A DNA stretch of 64,000 nucleotides from Afipia carboxidovorans OM5 (GCF_000218565.1 NC_015684.1:2728001-2792000), one strand, 5' to 3'. Positions 20,241 to 28,535 are shown, counted from the stretch's first letter. The notes: generated from the letters alone by a model not told the origin. Numbers and translations are program-made.

Positions 20241-20597
20241 CGCCCGTCCCGTTCGGATGAGCCCCGCTGTGCCGAACTGGCTGAATACGCGAAACGAAGG
20301 CCGCCGGCGCATGAGCGCCCTGTTGCGGCAACGCTAAGGTCGCAATGGTTAACGGTTTCTTTCTTTTGATCCCGAACTGGGAAAATTTTGCCGGGCAAAC
20401 ATGGTCAACGAACCCTTATTGCCGCCCTCGCCCGGCCCGCTTCCTAAGCCCATCCAATTGAAATCATGAGATTTTCAAAACTGGCACGGCTCTCGCATTG
20501 CTGGGTGCGAACCGTCCGCTTGGGAGAGCGAACGGTTTAACGGACCACCATCGGCTTTGGGAGAGGCCGGTCGCGGTTTTGCAAGGGGAGATCTGCG
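20241..20597. other. Divergent fliL / flgF intergenic region
   Basis: A 357-bp divergent promoter region. It carries a sigma-54 promoter toward flgF (own entry) and, on the minus strand toward fliL, a TTAACCATT half-site at 20344-20352 whose partner at the N7 spacing is only GAAA. It therefore resembles a weak or half CtrA box. An AT-rich segment (about 20360-20390) lies beside it. No small gene seen. Confidence 0.6.
20481..20497 (+). promoter_or_regulatory. Sigma-54 promoter of the flgF-flgG-flgA-flgH operon
   Basis: CTGGCACGGCTCTCGCA has GG and GC separated by exactly 10 bases (20483-20484 and 20495-20496) and the full TGGCACG -24 element; the -12 element is TCGCA instead of TTGCA. The same 17 bases occur upstream of flgI. 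Predicted start of transcription is about 20508, giving a leader of roughly 90 nt. Confidence 0.85.
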
Positions 20598-21365
20598 ATG
20601 GAGAACACGAGTCTCGTCGCGCTATCGCGCCAGATGACGCTTGAGCGCCAGCTCAGCGTTGTCGCCAACAACGTGGCGAACATCGGGACCAACGGCTACA
20701 AGGCCGATTCCTCGCTGTTCGAGGAATATCTGCGTTCCGGCGCCCATGAGGACAATTTCGTCGGCTTCGACCGCCGCGTGAGCTTCGTGCACGACCGCGC
20801 GACGCTCCGCGATTTCGGCCAGGGCCCGCTCGAGAACACCAAAGCCCCACTCGATGTCGCGATCAGCGGCAAGGGCTTCTTCACGGTGCAGACGCCGAAC
20901 GGCGAGCGCTACAGCCGCGACGGCCGCCTCCAGATCAACGCGCAGGGCCAGCTCGTCAATTCGAGCGGTTACCCCGTGCTCGGCACCAACGGCGTCATCA
21001 CCTTCCAGCCGACCGACCACGATGTGAAGATTTCCGACAACGGCACCATCACGGTGCTCGAAGGCACCATCACCCAGACCGACTCCATCCGCGGCCGGCT
21101 GCGCCTCACCTCGTTCGCGAGCCCGCAGCAGTTGCAGAAGGAAGGCTCGAACCTGTTCACCGCGCCGGCGAACGTCACCGGGCAGGACGACACTGTCTCG
21201 ACCGTCAAGCAGGGCTTCATCGAGCGATCGAACGTCAACGCGATCGCCGAGATGAGCCGGATGCTCGAAATTACCCGCACCTACCAGAACATCTCGAATC
21301 TGATGCAGCAGCAGGCCGACCTGCGCAAGAACGCGATTCAGACTCTGGCCGACGTGCCGCTCTGA
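20598..21365 (+). CDS. flgF: Flagellar rod protein FlgF
   Basis: A 255-residue proximal-rod protein with the N-terminal axial motif RQLSVVANNVANIGTNGYKADSSLF and the C-terminal axial helix (RMLEITRTYQNISNLMQQQADLRKNAIQTLADVPL). DVAISGKGFFTVQTPNGERYSRDGRLQINAQGQL is typical of the FlgF/FlgG group; the shorter length and position before flgG point to FlgF. AGGGGAG lies ahead of the ATG. First gene of the sigma-54-driven operon. Confidence 0.95.
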   Translation: MENTSLVALSRQMTLERQLSVVANNVANIGTNGYKADSSLFEEYLRSGAHEDNFVGFDRRVSFVHDRATLRDFGQGPLENTKAPLDVAISGKGFFTVQTPNGERYSRDGRLQINAQGQLVNSSGYPVLGTNGVITFQPTDHDVKISDNGTITVLEGTITQTDSIRGRLRLTSFASPQQLQKEGSNLFTAPANVTGQDDTVSTVKQGFIERSNVNAIAEMSRMLEITRTYQNISNLMQQQADLRKNAIQTLADVPL

Positions 21366-21377
21366 GGAGATTGAACG

Positions 21378-22166
21378 ATGCGCGCTCTCTACACCGCTGC
21401 GACGGGAATGGCCGCTCAGGAACTGAGCGTGCAGGTCATCTCCAACAACATCGCGAACCTGCGTACCACCGGCTACAAGAAGCAGATGGCGAGCTTTCAG
21501 GACCTGCTCTACGAGCATGTCCAGCGCGTCGGCGCACAGGCGTCCGATCAGGGTACGGTGCTGCCGGTCGGCATCGACATCGGCGGCGGCGTCAAGACCG
21601 TCGGCACGCCGCGCCTGATGACGCAAGGCACGCTGCTGCCGGTCGGCGGCGATCTCAACATCGCGGTGCGCGGCGAAGGCTACTTCAAGATCCAGTTACC
21701 CGACTCGACCTATGCCTACACCCGCGACGGCTCGTTCACGACCGATGGTCAGGGCCGCATCGTCAATGCGCAGGGCAATTTTCTGCAGCCGACCATCGCG
21801 GTACCACAGAACGCCTCGCAGCTCACCATCAACGCGCAAGGCCAGGTCTCGGTGATGCTGCCAGGCTCGACCACGCCATCAGTAATCGGGCAGATCGGCC
21901 TCACCCGCTTCATCAACAAGGCGGGTCTGCAGTCGATCGGCGATAACCTCTTCACCGACACGCCCGCCTCCGGCCCGCCGCAGGACGGCATCGCCAACAC
22001 CGACGGCTTCGGCGACATCCAGCAAGGCAATCTCGAACAGGCGAACGTCGAGGTGGTGTCGGAAATCTCCGACCTGATCGCGGCCCAGCGCGCCTACGAG
22101 ATGAACGCAAAGGTGGTAAGCGCCGCCGATCAGATGATGCAATCGACCACCGGCATGCTGCGCTAG
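21378..22166 (+). CDS. flgG: Flagellar distal rod protein FlgG
   Basis: A 262-residue FlgG, the distal rod. The start RALYTAATGMAAQELSVQVISNNIANLRTTGYKK and the end NVEVVSEISDLIAAQRAYEMNAKVVSAADQMMQ are near-invariant family motifs. It is 12 bp after flgF with GGAGA upstream and 15 bp before the flgA start, within one operon. Confidence 0.97.
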   Translation: MRALYTAATGMAAQELSVQVISNNIANLRTTGYKKQMASFQDLLYEHVQRVGAQASDQGTVLPVGIDIGGGVKTVGTPRLMTQGTLLPVGGDLNIAVRGEGYFKIQLPDSTYAYTRDGSFTTDGQGRIVNAQGNFLQPTIAVPQNASQLTINAQGQVSVMLPGSTTPSVIGQIGLTRFINKAGLQSIGDNLFTDTPASGPPQDGIANTDGFGDIQQGNLEQANVEVVSEISDLIAAQRAYEMNAKVVSAADQMMQSTTGMLR

Positions 22167-22181
22167 ACGATGGGGGCGATC

Positions 22182-23225
22182 ATGAAAGCCACGATTAAGA
22201 CAACCGGTCTCGCACTTGCAGCTCTGCTGCTCGCCGCAGCGCCGCTGCATGCCGAGCCTGCACCGGAGAGCGTCGGTCCGTCGCTGCGCGAAAGCGCGAT
22301 CATCATGAGCGACGTGGTGCGGATCGGCGATCTCGTCGACAACGCAGGCACCGCCTCGCAGATCGCAATCTACCGCGCCCCCGATCTCGGCACCACCGGC
22401 GTACTGCGCACCGCGCAACTGATCGAGACACTGCGGGCCAATCAGGTGATCGGCGTCGCCACCCACAACATCAAGGAAATCACCATCACCCGCGCCTCGC
22501 GCGCACTTTCGGCGAAGGACGTCGAGCAGCAGGTCGCGAAAGCGCTGGAGCGCCGCTCCGGTCTCGGCGACGCCGCGGATATCGCCATCACCTTTGACCG
22601 CGAACTGCGCGACCTCCAGCTCGATCCCGCGCTCACCGGCGAACTGATGCCGGTCGCGGTGCGCTACGACTCCCGCAGCCGTCGCTTCGACGTGCTGTTC
22701 GATATCGCAAGCGACACCTCCTCGACGCCCGCGAAACTGCGCTTCACCGGTTTCGCCGTCGAGACAGTTCAGGCCGCGGTGCTGATGCGCCCGATCGGTC
22801 GCAACGAAATCATCAAGGCCTCCGACCTCAATGTCGAGCGCCGCCCGAAAGCGGAGGTCGGCGGCGACGCCATCCCGCTCGAACAGGCGATCGGCATGCA
22901 GACGCGACGCGCGATGCGGATCGGCGATGCGCTGCGCAGCTCCGATCTCGCCAAGGCCGACCTCGTGACGCGCGATCAGACCATCTCGCTGGTTTACGAG
23001 ACGCCGGGCCTCTATCTCACGAGCCGCGGCAAGGCACTCGAAGCCGGCACCAAGGGCGACACCGTGAGCGTGCTGAACCTGCAATCGAAGCGCACCGTGC
23101 AGGGTATCGTGGTCGGCCCGGGCCAGGTCGCGATCATCGCCACGACGCCGCGCATCCTGCACACCGCAACGCTCGCCGCCAACACTCTTACCGCCAACAC
23201 GGCCGCTGCCGGAAAGACCGAGTAA
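22182..23225 (+). CDS. flgA: Flagellar P-ring addition protein FlgA
   Basis: A 347-residue periplasmic chaperone for P-ring (FlgI) assembly. It has a signal peptide (about 1-24, cleavage after LHA) and a C-terminal SAF domain pair with RPIGRNEIIKASDLNVERRP and a final GDTVSVLNLQSKRTVQGIVVGPGQV segment. It is longer than enteric FlgA (about 220) because of an N-terminal extension, as in other alphaproteobacteria. The start at 22182 has GGGGG six bases upstream; an ATG 12 bases earlier would also be in frame. The stop TAA directly abuts the flgH ATG. Confidence 0.92.
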   Translation: MKATIKTTGLALAALLLAAAPLHAEPAPESVGPSLRESAIIMSDVVRIGDLVDNAGTASQIAIYRAPDLGTTGVLRTAQLIETLRANQVIGVATHNIKEITITRASRALSAKDVEQQVAKALERRSGLGDAADIAITFDRELRDLQLDPALTGELMPVAVRYDSRSRRFDVLFDIASDTSSTPAKLRFTGFAVETVQAAVLMRPIGRNEIIKASDLNVERRPKAEVGGDAIPLEQAIGMQTRRAMRIGDALRSSDLAKADLVTRDQTISLVYETPGLYLTSRGKALEAGTKGDTVSVLNLQSKRTVQGIVVGPGQVAIIATTPRILHTATLAANTLTANTAAAGKTE

Positions 23226-23975
23226 ATGTCCCGTCTCCGCACGTCTCATGCCCTTCGCACTGCCGCGGCGCTTGTCGCCGTCGGCTGCCTCGCGAGCGGC
23301 TGCTCCTCGATCGAGCGTCTCTCCCAGATCGGCGAGCAGCCGAAGCTGACGGCCATCGACAACCCGACGACGAAGGCAGGCTACAAGCCGGTGTCGATGC
23401 CGATGCCAACGCCGCAGCCTGCTTCCTACAATCCGAATTCGCTGTGGCGTAACGGCTCGCGCGCCTTCTTCAAGGACCAGCGCGCCCATCAGGTCGGCGA
23501 CATTCTCACCGTCATCGTCAACATCACCGACAAGGCGAACATCGCCAACGAGACTCAGCGCAGCCGCGCCAACACCGAGGATTCCAGCATCACCAATTTC
23601 TTCGGCATCAAGAAGGTGCCCGGCACCAACGGCGCGGGCAACATGCTGACCACGGGCTCGGTTGCCTCGAGCGACGGCAAGGGCTCGGTCGTGCGTCAGG
23701 AAGCGTTGCAGACCAACGTCGCCGCTGTCGTCACGCAGCTTCTGCCGAACGGCAACCTCGTTGTCGAAGGCAAGCAGGAAATTCGCGTCAATTTCGAGAT
23801 GCGTGAACTCGTCGTCGCCGGCATCGTGCGGCCCGAGGACATTCAGAGCGACAATACGATCGATTCCAGCAAGATCGCGCAGGCCCGCATCGCCTACGGC
23901 GGCCGCGGCCAGATCACCGACGTCCAGCAACCGCGCTACGGCCAACAGGTGATGGATATCCTGCTTCCGTTCTGA
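23226..23975 (+). CDS. flgH: Flagellar L-ring lipoprotein FlgH
   Basis: A 249-residue outer-membrane lipoprotein forming the L ring. The lipobox LASGC gives the lipid-bearing Cys26. Further hallmarks are SLWRNGSRAFFKDQRAHQVGDILTV, the VTQLLPNGNLVVEGKQEIRVNFE strand and the C-terminal IAYGGRGQITDVQQPRYGQQVMDILLPF. Its ATG follows the flgA stop with no gap, so it is translationally coupled and last in the operon. Confidence 0.96.
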   Translation: MSRLRTSHALRTAAALVAVGCLASGCSSIERLSQIGEQPKLTAIDNPTTKAGYKPVSMPMPTPQPASYNPNSLWRNGSRAFFKDQRAHQVGDILTVIVNITDKANIANETQRSRANTEDSSITNFFGIKKVPGTNGAGNMLTTGSVASSDGKGSVVRQEALQTNVAAVVTQLLPNGNLVVEGKQEIRVNFEMRELVVAGIVRPEDIQSDNTIDSSKIAQARIAYGGRGQITDVQQPRYGQQVMDILLPF

Positions 23976-24064
23976 TCGCGAATTCTCCCCTCGCGATTAT
24001 CCGAGCTCCCACGCCGATCCGTGAACCTAGGCATGGAAAGGCGTATCCAACGCGGCTCTCGTCA

Positions 24065-24081
24065 GCTCCCCTGACGGGAGC
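24065..24081 (+). terminator. Possible weak terminator after the flgF-flgH operon
   Basis: A 6-bp stem GCTCCC / GGGAGC with a 5-nt loop, followed a few bases later by TTGTTTTG, 90 bp past the flgH stop. Weak stem; listed as possible only. Confidence 0.3.
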
Positions 24082-24247
24082 CGCGGTTGTTTTGTGGCTG
24101 CTTGGACAGCAGCGAAAACCCGCCGCTCCGAGTATGGAGGGCAGGCTTTTTGTTGAGAGAGCGTGGACGCAACCCCGTCGACGGCGTGACATCCCACGGA
24201 ACTGAAAGGCGGTCTCCTGCTTGGTTTGTATGAAGCAGTGGAGGCGC

Positions 24248-24475
24248 ATGATGTCGGCCTACAATCAGGACAACCAAGGGAACCAGAACCCGAAGGGCCA
24301 CGAATCCCATCCGCTAGGCAGCGGGCAGAACTCTCCGCCAAAGCCGGGCCAGCAGGACAAATGGCCGGACCAAGATCATCTGGATGGCAAGACGCAAGAG
24401 CAATTGCGGAAGGATAACGTTCTGAATGAGGAGAAGGGTCTCATTCACCAGCTTCCGGGCGGCGAAAGCGGTTAG
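24248..24475 (+). CDS. Small hydrophilic protein of unknown function
   Basis: A 75-residue, very hydrophilic, Gln/Asn/Pro/Gly-rich protein (starts MMSAYNQDNQGNQN) predicted to be disordered. A GGAGG site lies just before ATG 24248; ATG 24251 is equally possible. It is not in an obvious operon: 272 bp separate it from flgH, and dksA follows on the opposite strand. I recognise no family; small disordered proteins of this kind are often stress-induced, which is only a guess. Confidence 0.5.
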   Translation: MMSAYNQDNQGNQNPKGHESHPLGSGQNSPPKPGQQDKWPDQDHLDGKTQEQLRKDNVLNEEKGLIHQLPGGESG

Positions 24476-24553
24476 CATTACCCATTCGTCTGCGTCATCA
24501 GCCCGACGACCGCAGTCGTGATAAATGCGTGGTGCCATACGCGAAGAGCATAC

Positions 24554-24593
24554 AAAAAAGGCGCGAGCGGCTTTCGCCGCATCGCGCCCTTTT
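24554..24593 (-). terminator. Terminator of dksA
   Basis: A 12-bp stem with one bulged base (GGCGCGA-GCGGC against GCCGC-A-TCGCGCC) and TTTTTT on the minus strand lies 20 bp after the dksA stop. Confidence 0.82.
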
Positions 24594-24612
24594 ATCAGAA
24601 TGGAACTCACCC

Positions 24613-25026
24613 CTATTCGTCGCGATAGACCTTCTCGCGCTTTTCGTGGCGCTCCTGCGCCTCGACAGAAAGCGTTGCGATCGGCCGTGCCTCGAGCCGC
24701 TTCAGCGAAATCGGCTCGCCGGTTTCCTCGCAGTAACCGTAGGTGTTGTCCTCGATGCGCTGGATCGCAGCGTCGATCTTCGAGATCAGCTTGCGCTGAC
24801 GGTCTCGCGCGCGCAACTCGATCGCGCGGTCGGTTTCCGACGACGCGCGGTCGGCAAGATCAGGATGATTGACGTTCTCTTCCTGCAACTGCTGAAGCGT
24901 GGTCTTTGCCTCGCGCAGGATCTCTTCCTTCCAAGCCAGAAGTTTGGCGCGGAAGTATTCGCGCTGCCGCTCGTTCATGAACGGCTCTTTCTCGGACGGT
25001 TTATAAGGCTTCACTTTTTCCAACAC
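24613..25026 (-). CDS. dksA: DksA-type RNA polymerase-binding transcription factor
   Basis: A 137-residue DksA: N-terminal segment, central coiled coil (FRAKLLAWKEEILREAKTTLQQLQEEN, then DRAIELRARDRQRKLISKIDAAIQRIED) carrying the acidic tip sequence HPDLADRASSETDRA, and the C-terminal globular part with YGYCEETGEPISLKRLEARPIATLSVEAQ. Only one of the four zinc-ligand cysteines of E. coli DksA remains, so zinc binding is unlikely. DksA modulates transcription initiation, with ppGpp, through the polymerase secondary channel. The start is GTG at 25026; no in-frame ATG lies upstream. In Caulobacter-like genomes dksA also sits between flgH and fliX. Confidence 0.9.
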   Translation of the reverse strand: MLEKVKPYKPSEKEPFMNERQREYFRAKLLAWKEEILREAKTTLQQLQEENVNHPDLADRASSETDRAIELRARDRQRKLISKIDAAIQRIEDNTYGYCEETGEPISLKRLEARPIATLSVEAQERHEKREKVYRDE

Positions 25027-25254
25027 CGATTCTCATCCCCAGCCAGGGCGATCCGGGTCGCCGGGCGGTGCTTATATAGCGCTCGTCCATGACAGACAAT
25101 ACGCGGGGAAATACCCCCTTGGGACCACCCCGGATTCGCTAGGGAACTGGGAATAGAATCGCTAAAAACCCTTGTCGCACCGCAATAATATGACTTTTTC
25201 ACATACCGTGCGGGGCACCTTTGCCGCAGGCGCGGTCAACAAACGAATCGACGC

Positions 25255-25665
25255 TCAGCGCGCCGCTTTCGCAATTTCGACCTCAACCCGCAGCTCGATT
25301 TCGGAGAGCACCTGATCGAGGCCCGGGTCGCCAGAACTCGTTTTGAGATCGCTGGCGGCGCCGCGCAGCCGGTTCACCATCACAGGATCGAGCGTTCCGG
25401 CAAGCATGCCGATCTTGAGATCATCGAGCAGATCGAGTGCATTCTTGCCTCGCGCAACCGAGCGGCGACGGCGCTCGGTCGGGTCTTCCTCGATGCCCTG
25501 CAATGCCAGCAGCGCGTCGATGCCAGCGGCTGCGCGCGGTGCGCTCGCAGCACGCGTCTCGGTCGTCGTCGCCATCTCATCGAGCGTGAAGCCGCCGCCG
25601 CTGCTGCGCCGGGCGCTCGAAGTCGATGAGGTAAACGTCGTGCCGTGGGGTCCGTTAATTCGCAT
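25255..25665 (-). CDS. fliX: Flagellar assembly regulator FliX
   Basis: A 136-residue protein matching FliX: disordered Ser/Gly-rich N-terminus, LLALQGIEEDPTERRRRSVARGKNALDLLDDLKIGMLAGTLD in the middle and a C-terminal helix (DPGLDQVLSEIELRVEVEIAKAA). In Caulobacter FliX couples completion of early basal-body structures to activity of FlbD, the activator of sigma-54 flagellar promoters. It is divergent from flgI, exactly as in Caulobacter, with a CtrA-type box on its side and a sigma-54 promoter on the flgI side. Confidence 0.9.
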   Translation of the reverse strand: MRINGPHGTTFTSSTSSARRSSGGGFTLDEMATTTETRAASAPRAAAGIDALLALQGIEEDPTERRRRSVARGKNALDLLDDLKIGMLAGTLDPVMVNRLRGAASDLKTSSGDPGLDQVLSEIELRVEVEIAKAAR

Positions 25666-25767
25666 GGTCGCCTCGCCCGGCCGTTCGGCCTGTTGCCTTG
25701 CAACGCCAAGCCCGACAGGGACACACGAGCCCTGTTCAAACCTTGGCCGACCCTGACCCCGTCATGG

Positions 25768-25782
25768 TTAAAAATTCCTAAA
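25768..25782 (-). promoter_or_regulatory. Near-consensus CtrA-type box upstream of fliX
   Basis: On the minus strand TTTA-GGAATTT-TTAACCATG: seven of eight core bases match TTAA-N7-TTAA and the downstream half is extended to TTAACCATG, as at the TPR-glycosyltransferase and flbT genes. It is about 105 bp upstream of the fliX start. Confidence 0.65.
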
Positions 25783-25893
25783 CGACCCGGCAGAATTTGC
25801 CGGTCCGGCAGTTTCGGAGCGGCGATACAGCGCCTGCGCCTTGCCCTCGCCCGGAAAAGGCAAGCAATTTCAACACATCTTTTCTCGCTCAAA

Positions 25894-25910
25894 CTGGCAC
25901 GGCTCTCGCA
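25894..25910 (+). promoter_or_regulatory. Sigma-54 promoter of the flgI operon
   Basis: CTGGCACGGCTCTCGCA, identical over 17 bases to the flgF promoter, with GG-N10-GC spacing (GG 25896-25897, GC 25908-25909). Transcription should begin near 25921, which places an in-frame upstream ATG (25931) in the leader and supports ATG 25979 as the flgI start. Confidence 0.85.
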
Positions 25911-25978
25911 AGGCCTGATCCGGCCCTTCTGTGGGAGCGGACGGACCAAGGATACGGGAACCTCAGCGGGGAGCGAGG

Positions 25979-27088
25979 ATGGTTCGGCTATTTCAGGCGC
26001 TGTGCGGAGCGGCGGTCGCGATCTGGATCGCGGGCGCGCCGGCCCATGCGACATCGCGCATCAAGGACCTCGCCAACATCGAAGGCGTGCGCCAGAACCA
26101 GTTGATCGGCTACGGCCTCGTCGTCGGCCTCAACGGCACCGGCGACACCTTGAACAACATTCCCTTCACCAAGCAGTCGCTGCAGGCGATGCTGGAGCGC
26201 ATGGGCGTCAACATCCGCGGCGCCACCATCCGCACCGGCAACGTCGCCGCCGTGATGGTGACCGGCAATCTGCCCGCCTTCGCTACCCAGGGCACGCGGA
26301 TGGACGTCACCGTCTCGGCGATGGGCGACGCCAAGAGCCTGCAGGGCGGCACCCTTCTTGTTACGCCGCTGCTCGGCGCCGACGGCAACGTCTATGCGGT
26401 CGCGCAAGGCTCGCTCGCGATCGGCGGTTTCCAGGCCGAGGGCGACGCCGCCAAAATCACCCGCGGCGTGCCGACCAACGGGCGCATCGCCAACGGCGCG
26501 CTGGTCGAGCGCGAGATCGAATTCGCACTCAACCGGCTGCCGAATGTGCGGCTCGCGCTGCGCAACAGCGATTTCACCACGGCAAAGCGCATCGCCGCCG
26601 CCGTCAACGACTATCTCGGCACCAAGGTGGCCGAGCCGGTCGACCCCTCCACCGTGCAGCTCAGCATTCCGCCAGAGTTCAAGGGTAACGCCGTCGCGCT
26701 GCTCACGGAGATCGAACAGTTGCAGGTCGAGCCGGATGCCGGCGCCAAGATCGTGATCGACGAGCGCTCCGGCATCATCGTCATGGGCCGCGATGTGCGC
26801 GTCAACACGGTTGCGGTCGCGCAAGGCAACCTCACCGTGACGATTTCCGAAAGTCCGCAGGTGAGCCAGCCGGCGCCGTTCGGCAACGGGCAGACTGTCG
26901 TCACGCCGAACACACGTGTCGGCGTGCAGGAAGATGGCAAGAAGCTCGCGCTGGTCAAAGACGGCGTCTCGCTGCAGCAGCTCGTCGACGGCCTCAACGG
27001 CCTCGGCATCGGCCCGCGCGACATGATCGGCATCCTGCAGGCGATCAAGGCCGCAGGCGCGATCCAGGCCGACATCGAGGTGATGTGA
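25979..27088 (+). CDS. flgI: Flagellar P-ring protein FlgI
   Basis: A 369-residue periplasmic P-ring subunit. Signal peptide about 1-21 (cleavage after AHA), then the near-invariant RIKDLANIEGVRQNQLIGYGLVVGLNGTGD, the MLERMGVNIRG motif, and the C-terminal LVDGLNGLGIGPRDMIGILQAIKAAGAIQADIEVM. GGGGAG precedes ATG 25979; starting 48 bases earlier would bury the signal peptide. The stop overlaps the next start (ATGA). Confidence 0.97.
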   Translation: MVRLFQALCGAAVAIWIAGAPAHATSRIKDLANIEGVRQNQLIGYGLVVGLNGTGDTLNNIPFTKQSLQAMLERMGVNIRGATIRTGNVAAVMVTGNLPAFATQGTRMDVTVSAMGDAKSLQGGTLLVTPLLGADGNVYAVAQGSLAIGGFQAEGDAAKITRGVPTNGRIANGALVEREIEFALNRLPNVRLALRNSDFTTAKRIAAAVNDYLGTKVAEPVDPSTVQLSIPPEFKGNAVALLTEIEQLQVEPDAGAKIVIDERSGIIVMGRDVRVNTVAVAQGNLTVTISESPQVSQPAPFGNGQTVVTPNTRVGVQEDGKKLALVKDGVSLQQLVDGLNGLGIGPRDMIGILQAIKAAGAIQADIEVM

Positions 27089-27414
27089 TGAATACCTCAT
27101 CCTCCATGTCGCTGATCAATAGCCGCCCCGATCCGGTTTTCGCCCAGGCGCTCGAAAAGGTTTCGCCGGAAAATCAGGCCAAGACCAAAGCCAAGGCACA
27201 GGATTTCGAGGCAGTGTTTCTCAACGCGATGTTCGCGCAGATGACGGCGGGGCTGAAGAGCGAAGGCCCGTTTGGCGATACGCCCAGCACCGGCGTCTGG
27301 CGTTCGATGATGACGGACCAGTATGCGCGCTCGTTCGCGCAGGCCGGCGGCATCGGCATCGGCGATGAAGTCTATCGCACGCTGATCATGCAGCAGGCGA
27401 ACCGTGCAGCCTAA
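27085..27414 (+). CDS. FlgJ N-terminal-type rod assembly protein (CheL-like)
   Basis: A 109-residue protein equal to the N-terminal rod-binding domain of FlgJ: AQDFEAVFLNAMFAQMTAGLKSEGPFG and WRSMMTDQYARSFAQAGGIGIGDEVYRTLIMQQ. It lacks the C-terminal muramidase half, as usual in alphaproteobacteria, where the homolog has been called CheL. It acts as rod cap/scaffold in the periplasm; wall cutting must come from another enzyme. Translationally coupled to flgI by a four-base overlap. Confidence 0.9.
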   Translation: MMNTSSSMSLINSRPDPVFAQALEKVSPENQAKTKAKAQDFEAVFLNAMFAQMTAGLKSEGPFGDTPSTGVWRSMMTDQYARSFAQAGGIGIGDEVYRTLIMQQANRAA

Positions 27415-27433
27415 GCAAGGCCGGGAGCATCCG

Positions 27434-27925
27434 ATGAACGCCCAACCTCACCCCACGCCCACCCCTGCACCGGCCGTCCCGGCCTCGACACCTGCCGAGG
27501 CACGACGCCTTGCAGAAGGCTTGATGGGCATCATGACGAGCCTGCTCGATCTCGTCGAAGAAGAAACCGAGCTCGTACGCGCCGGCAAGGTGCGCGAGGC
27601 GATCGCGCTCGAGACGCGAAAGAGCGAAGCCTCGCGCGAGTACATGCGCGCCGTGACCGAGATCAAACACAGCGCCGCCTATCTCAAGGCATCGACGCCG
27701 GACCTGCTTGCAACGCTGCATCGTCACCACGATACGTTCCGCGCCATGCTGCAGGTGAACCTCACCGTGCTTGCGACCGCGCATGCCGTTTCGGAAGGAA
27801 TCATCCGCGGCGTCAACGGCGAGATTCAGCAGCGCCGCATGCCGCAGGGCTATACCGCCGCCGGCCAGCGTGCCGCGCCGAACCATCGCTATGCGACGCC
27901 ACTCGCGGTGAGCCGCTCGCTTTAG
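27434..27925 (+). CDS. FlgN/FlbY-like flagellar protein
   Basis: A 163-residue, mostly helical protein: Pro/Ala-rich N-terminus (to about 25), then heptad-like helices (EARRLAEGLMGIMTSLLDLVEEETELVRAGKVREAIALETRKSEA...) resembling FlgN export chaperones for FlgK/FlgL. In Caulobacter the gene after flgI-cheL is flbY, so this is probably its counterpart. GGGAG lies ahead of ATG 27434, 19 bp after the previous stop. The tail is basic and divergent. Confidence 0.72.
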   Translation: MNAQPHPTPTPAPAVPASTPAEARRLAEGLMGIMTSLLDLVEEETELVRAGKVREAIALETRKSEASREYMRAVTEIKHSAAYLKASTPDLLATLHRHHDTFRAMLQVNLTVLATAHAVSEGIIRGVNGEIQQRRMPQGYTAAGQRAAPNHRYATPLAVSRSL

Positions 27926-27977
27926 CGACTACCTGCCTCTTACACAGGAGTAGTTGGTTCAAACAGAACCGGCCACG

Positions 27978-28005
27978 TCATGCCCGACTTCATGCCGGGC
28001 ATCCG
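27978..28005. repeat. Short palindromic repeat fragment
   Basis: GTCATGCCCGACTTCATGCC followed by GGGCATCCGCG: an ATGCCCG/CGGGCAT hairpin of a type often dispersed in Bradyrhizobiaceae intergenic DNA. It may serve as a weak transcript end after the flgI operon. Recognition is from memory, not from a second copy in this window. Confidence 0.45.
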
Positions 28006-28139
28006 CGTCTTTGAGCTCACCCACACGATACAATTCGATTTAAATTGCGATACGCGTCCTAGCCTCACCTTCAGACTTGCTGTTCCAAAGTGTTCCGCAA
28101 AGGGAGCACTTTGACTCAGAAGGAGGCCAGGAGGCTACC

Positions 28140-28496
28140 ATGAGTACGGACTTCAGCATCAGACCGGTGGGGGCGTCCATCGCGACGCCCACTATCGTTC
28201 AGCAAGTGCCGGAAGCCGCGAAATCGGCTGTGCCGACACAACTTGATTCCGACAAGGCCGTGGTTGCGGCCGCGAGCGTGCAGACACCGAGCACGGACCC
28301 GCGCGCCAATCTGGGTCACCAGATCACCATCGATCGCGCCGCCGCCGAAGTCGTCTATCAGGTCGTCGACAACCGCACCAACATCGTCGTCAATCAATAT
28401 CCCGACGAGACGCGACTTCGCGCACGGGCCTATCTGCGCTCGCTCGACGAGGCGAGGCAGGAAAAGGTCGCACAGCAGGCTGACCGACAGGCCTGA
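28140..28496 (+). CDS. FlaG-like flagellar protein
   Basis: A 118-residue protein with a low-complexity N-terminal half and a conserved C-terminal half, ITIDRAAAEVVYQVVDNRTNIVVNQYPDE, that resembles the FlaG family pattern of a two-strand unit ending in IP-like residues. FlaG proteins influence filament length in several bacteria. The start at 28140 sits after a GGAGGCTACC-type site; the frame extends upstream without a better start. It lies alone, 214 bp after the flgI operon. Confidence 0.65.
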   Translation: MSTDFSIRPVGASIATPTIVQQVPEAAKSAVPTQLDSDKAVVAAASVQTPSTDPRANLGHQITIDRAAAEVVYQVVDNRTNIVVNQYPDETRLRARAYLRSLDEARQEKVAQQADRQA

Positions 28497-28535
28497 CCGG
28501 CACGACGGAGATTATTTCGATCGCTGCGCCTCTGC

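Noticed and set aside
21879..23945. 688-codon open frame on the minus strand
   Set aside because: It is antisense to flgG, flgA and flgH, which have strong family motifs; the high GC content makes such shadows long.
25931..25978. Upstream ATG for FlgI
   Set aside because: It lies about 10 bases after the predicted sigma-54 transcription start, has no ribosome site and would bury the signal peptide.
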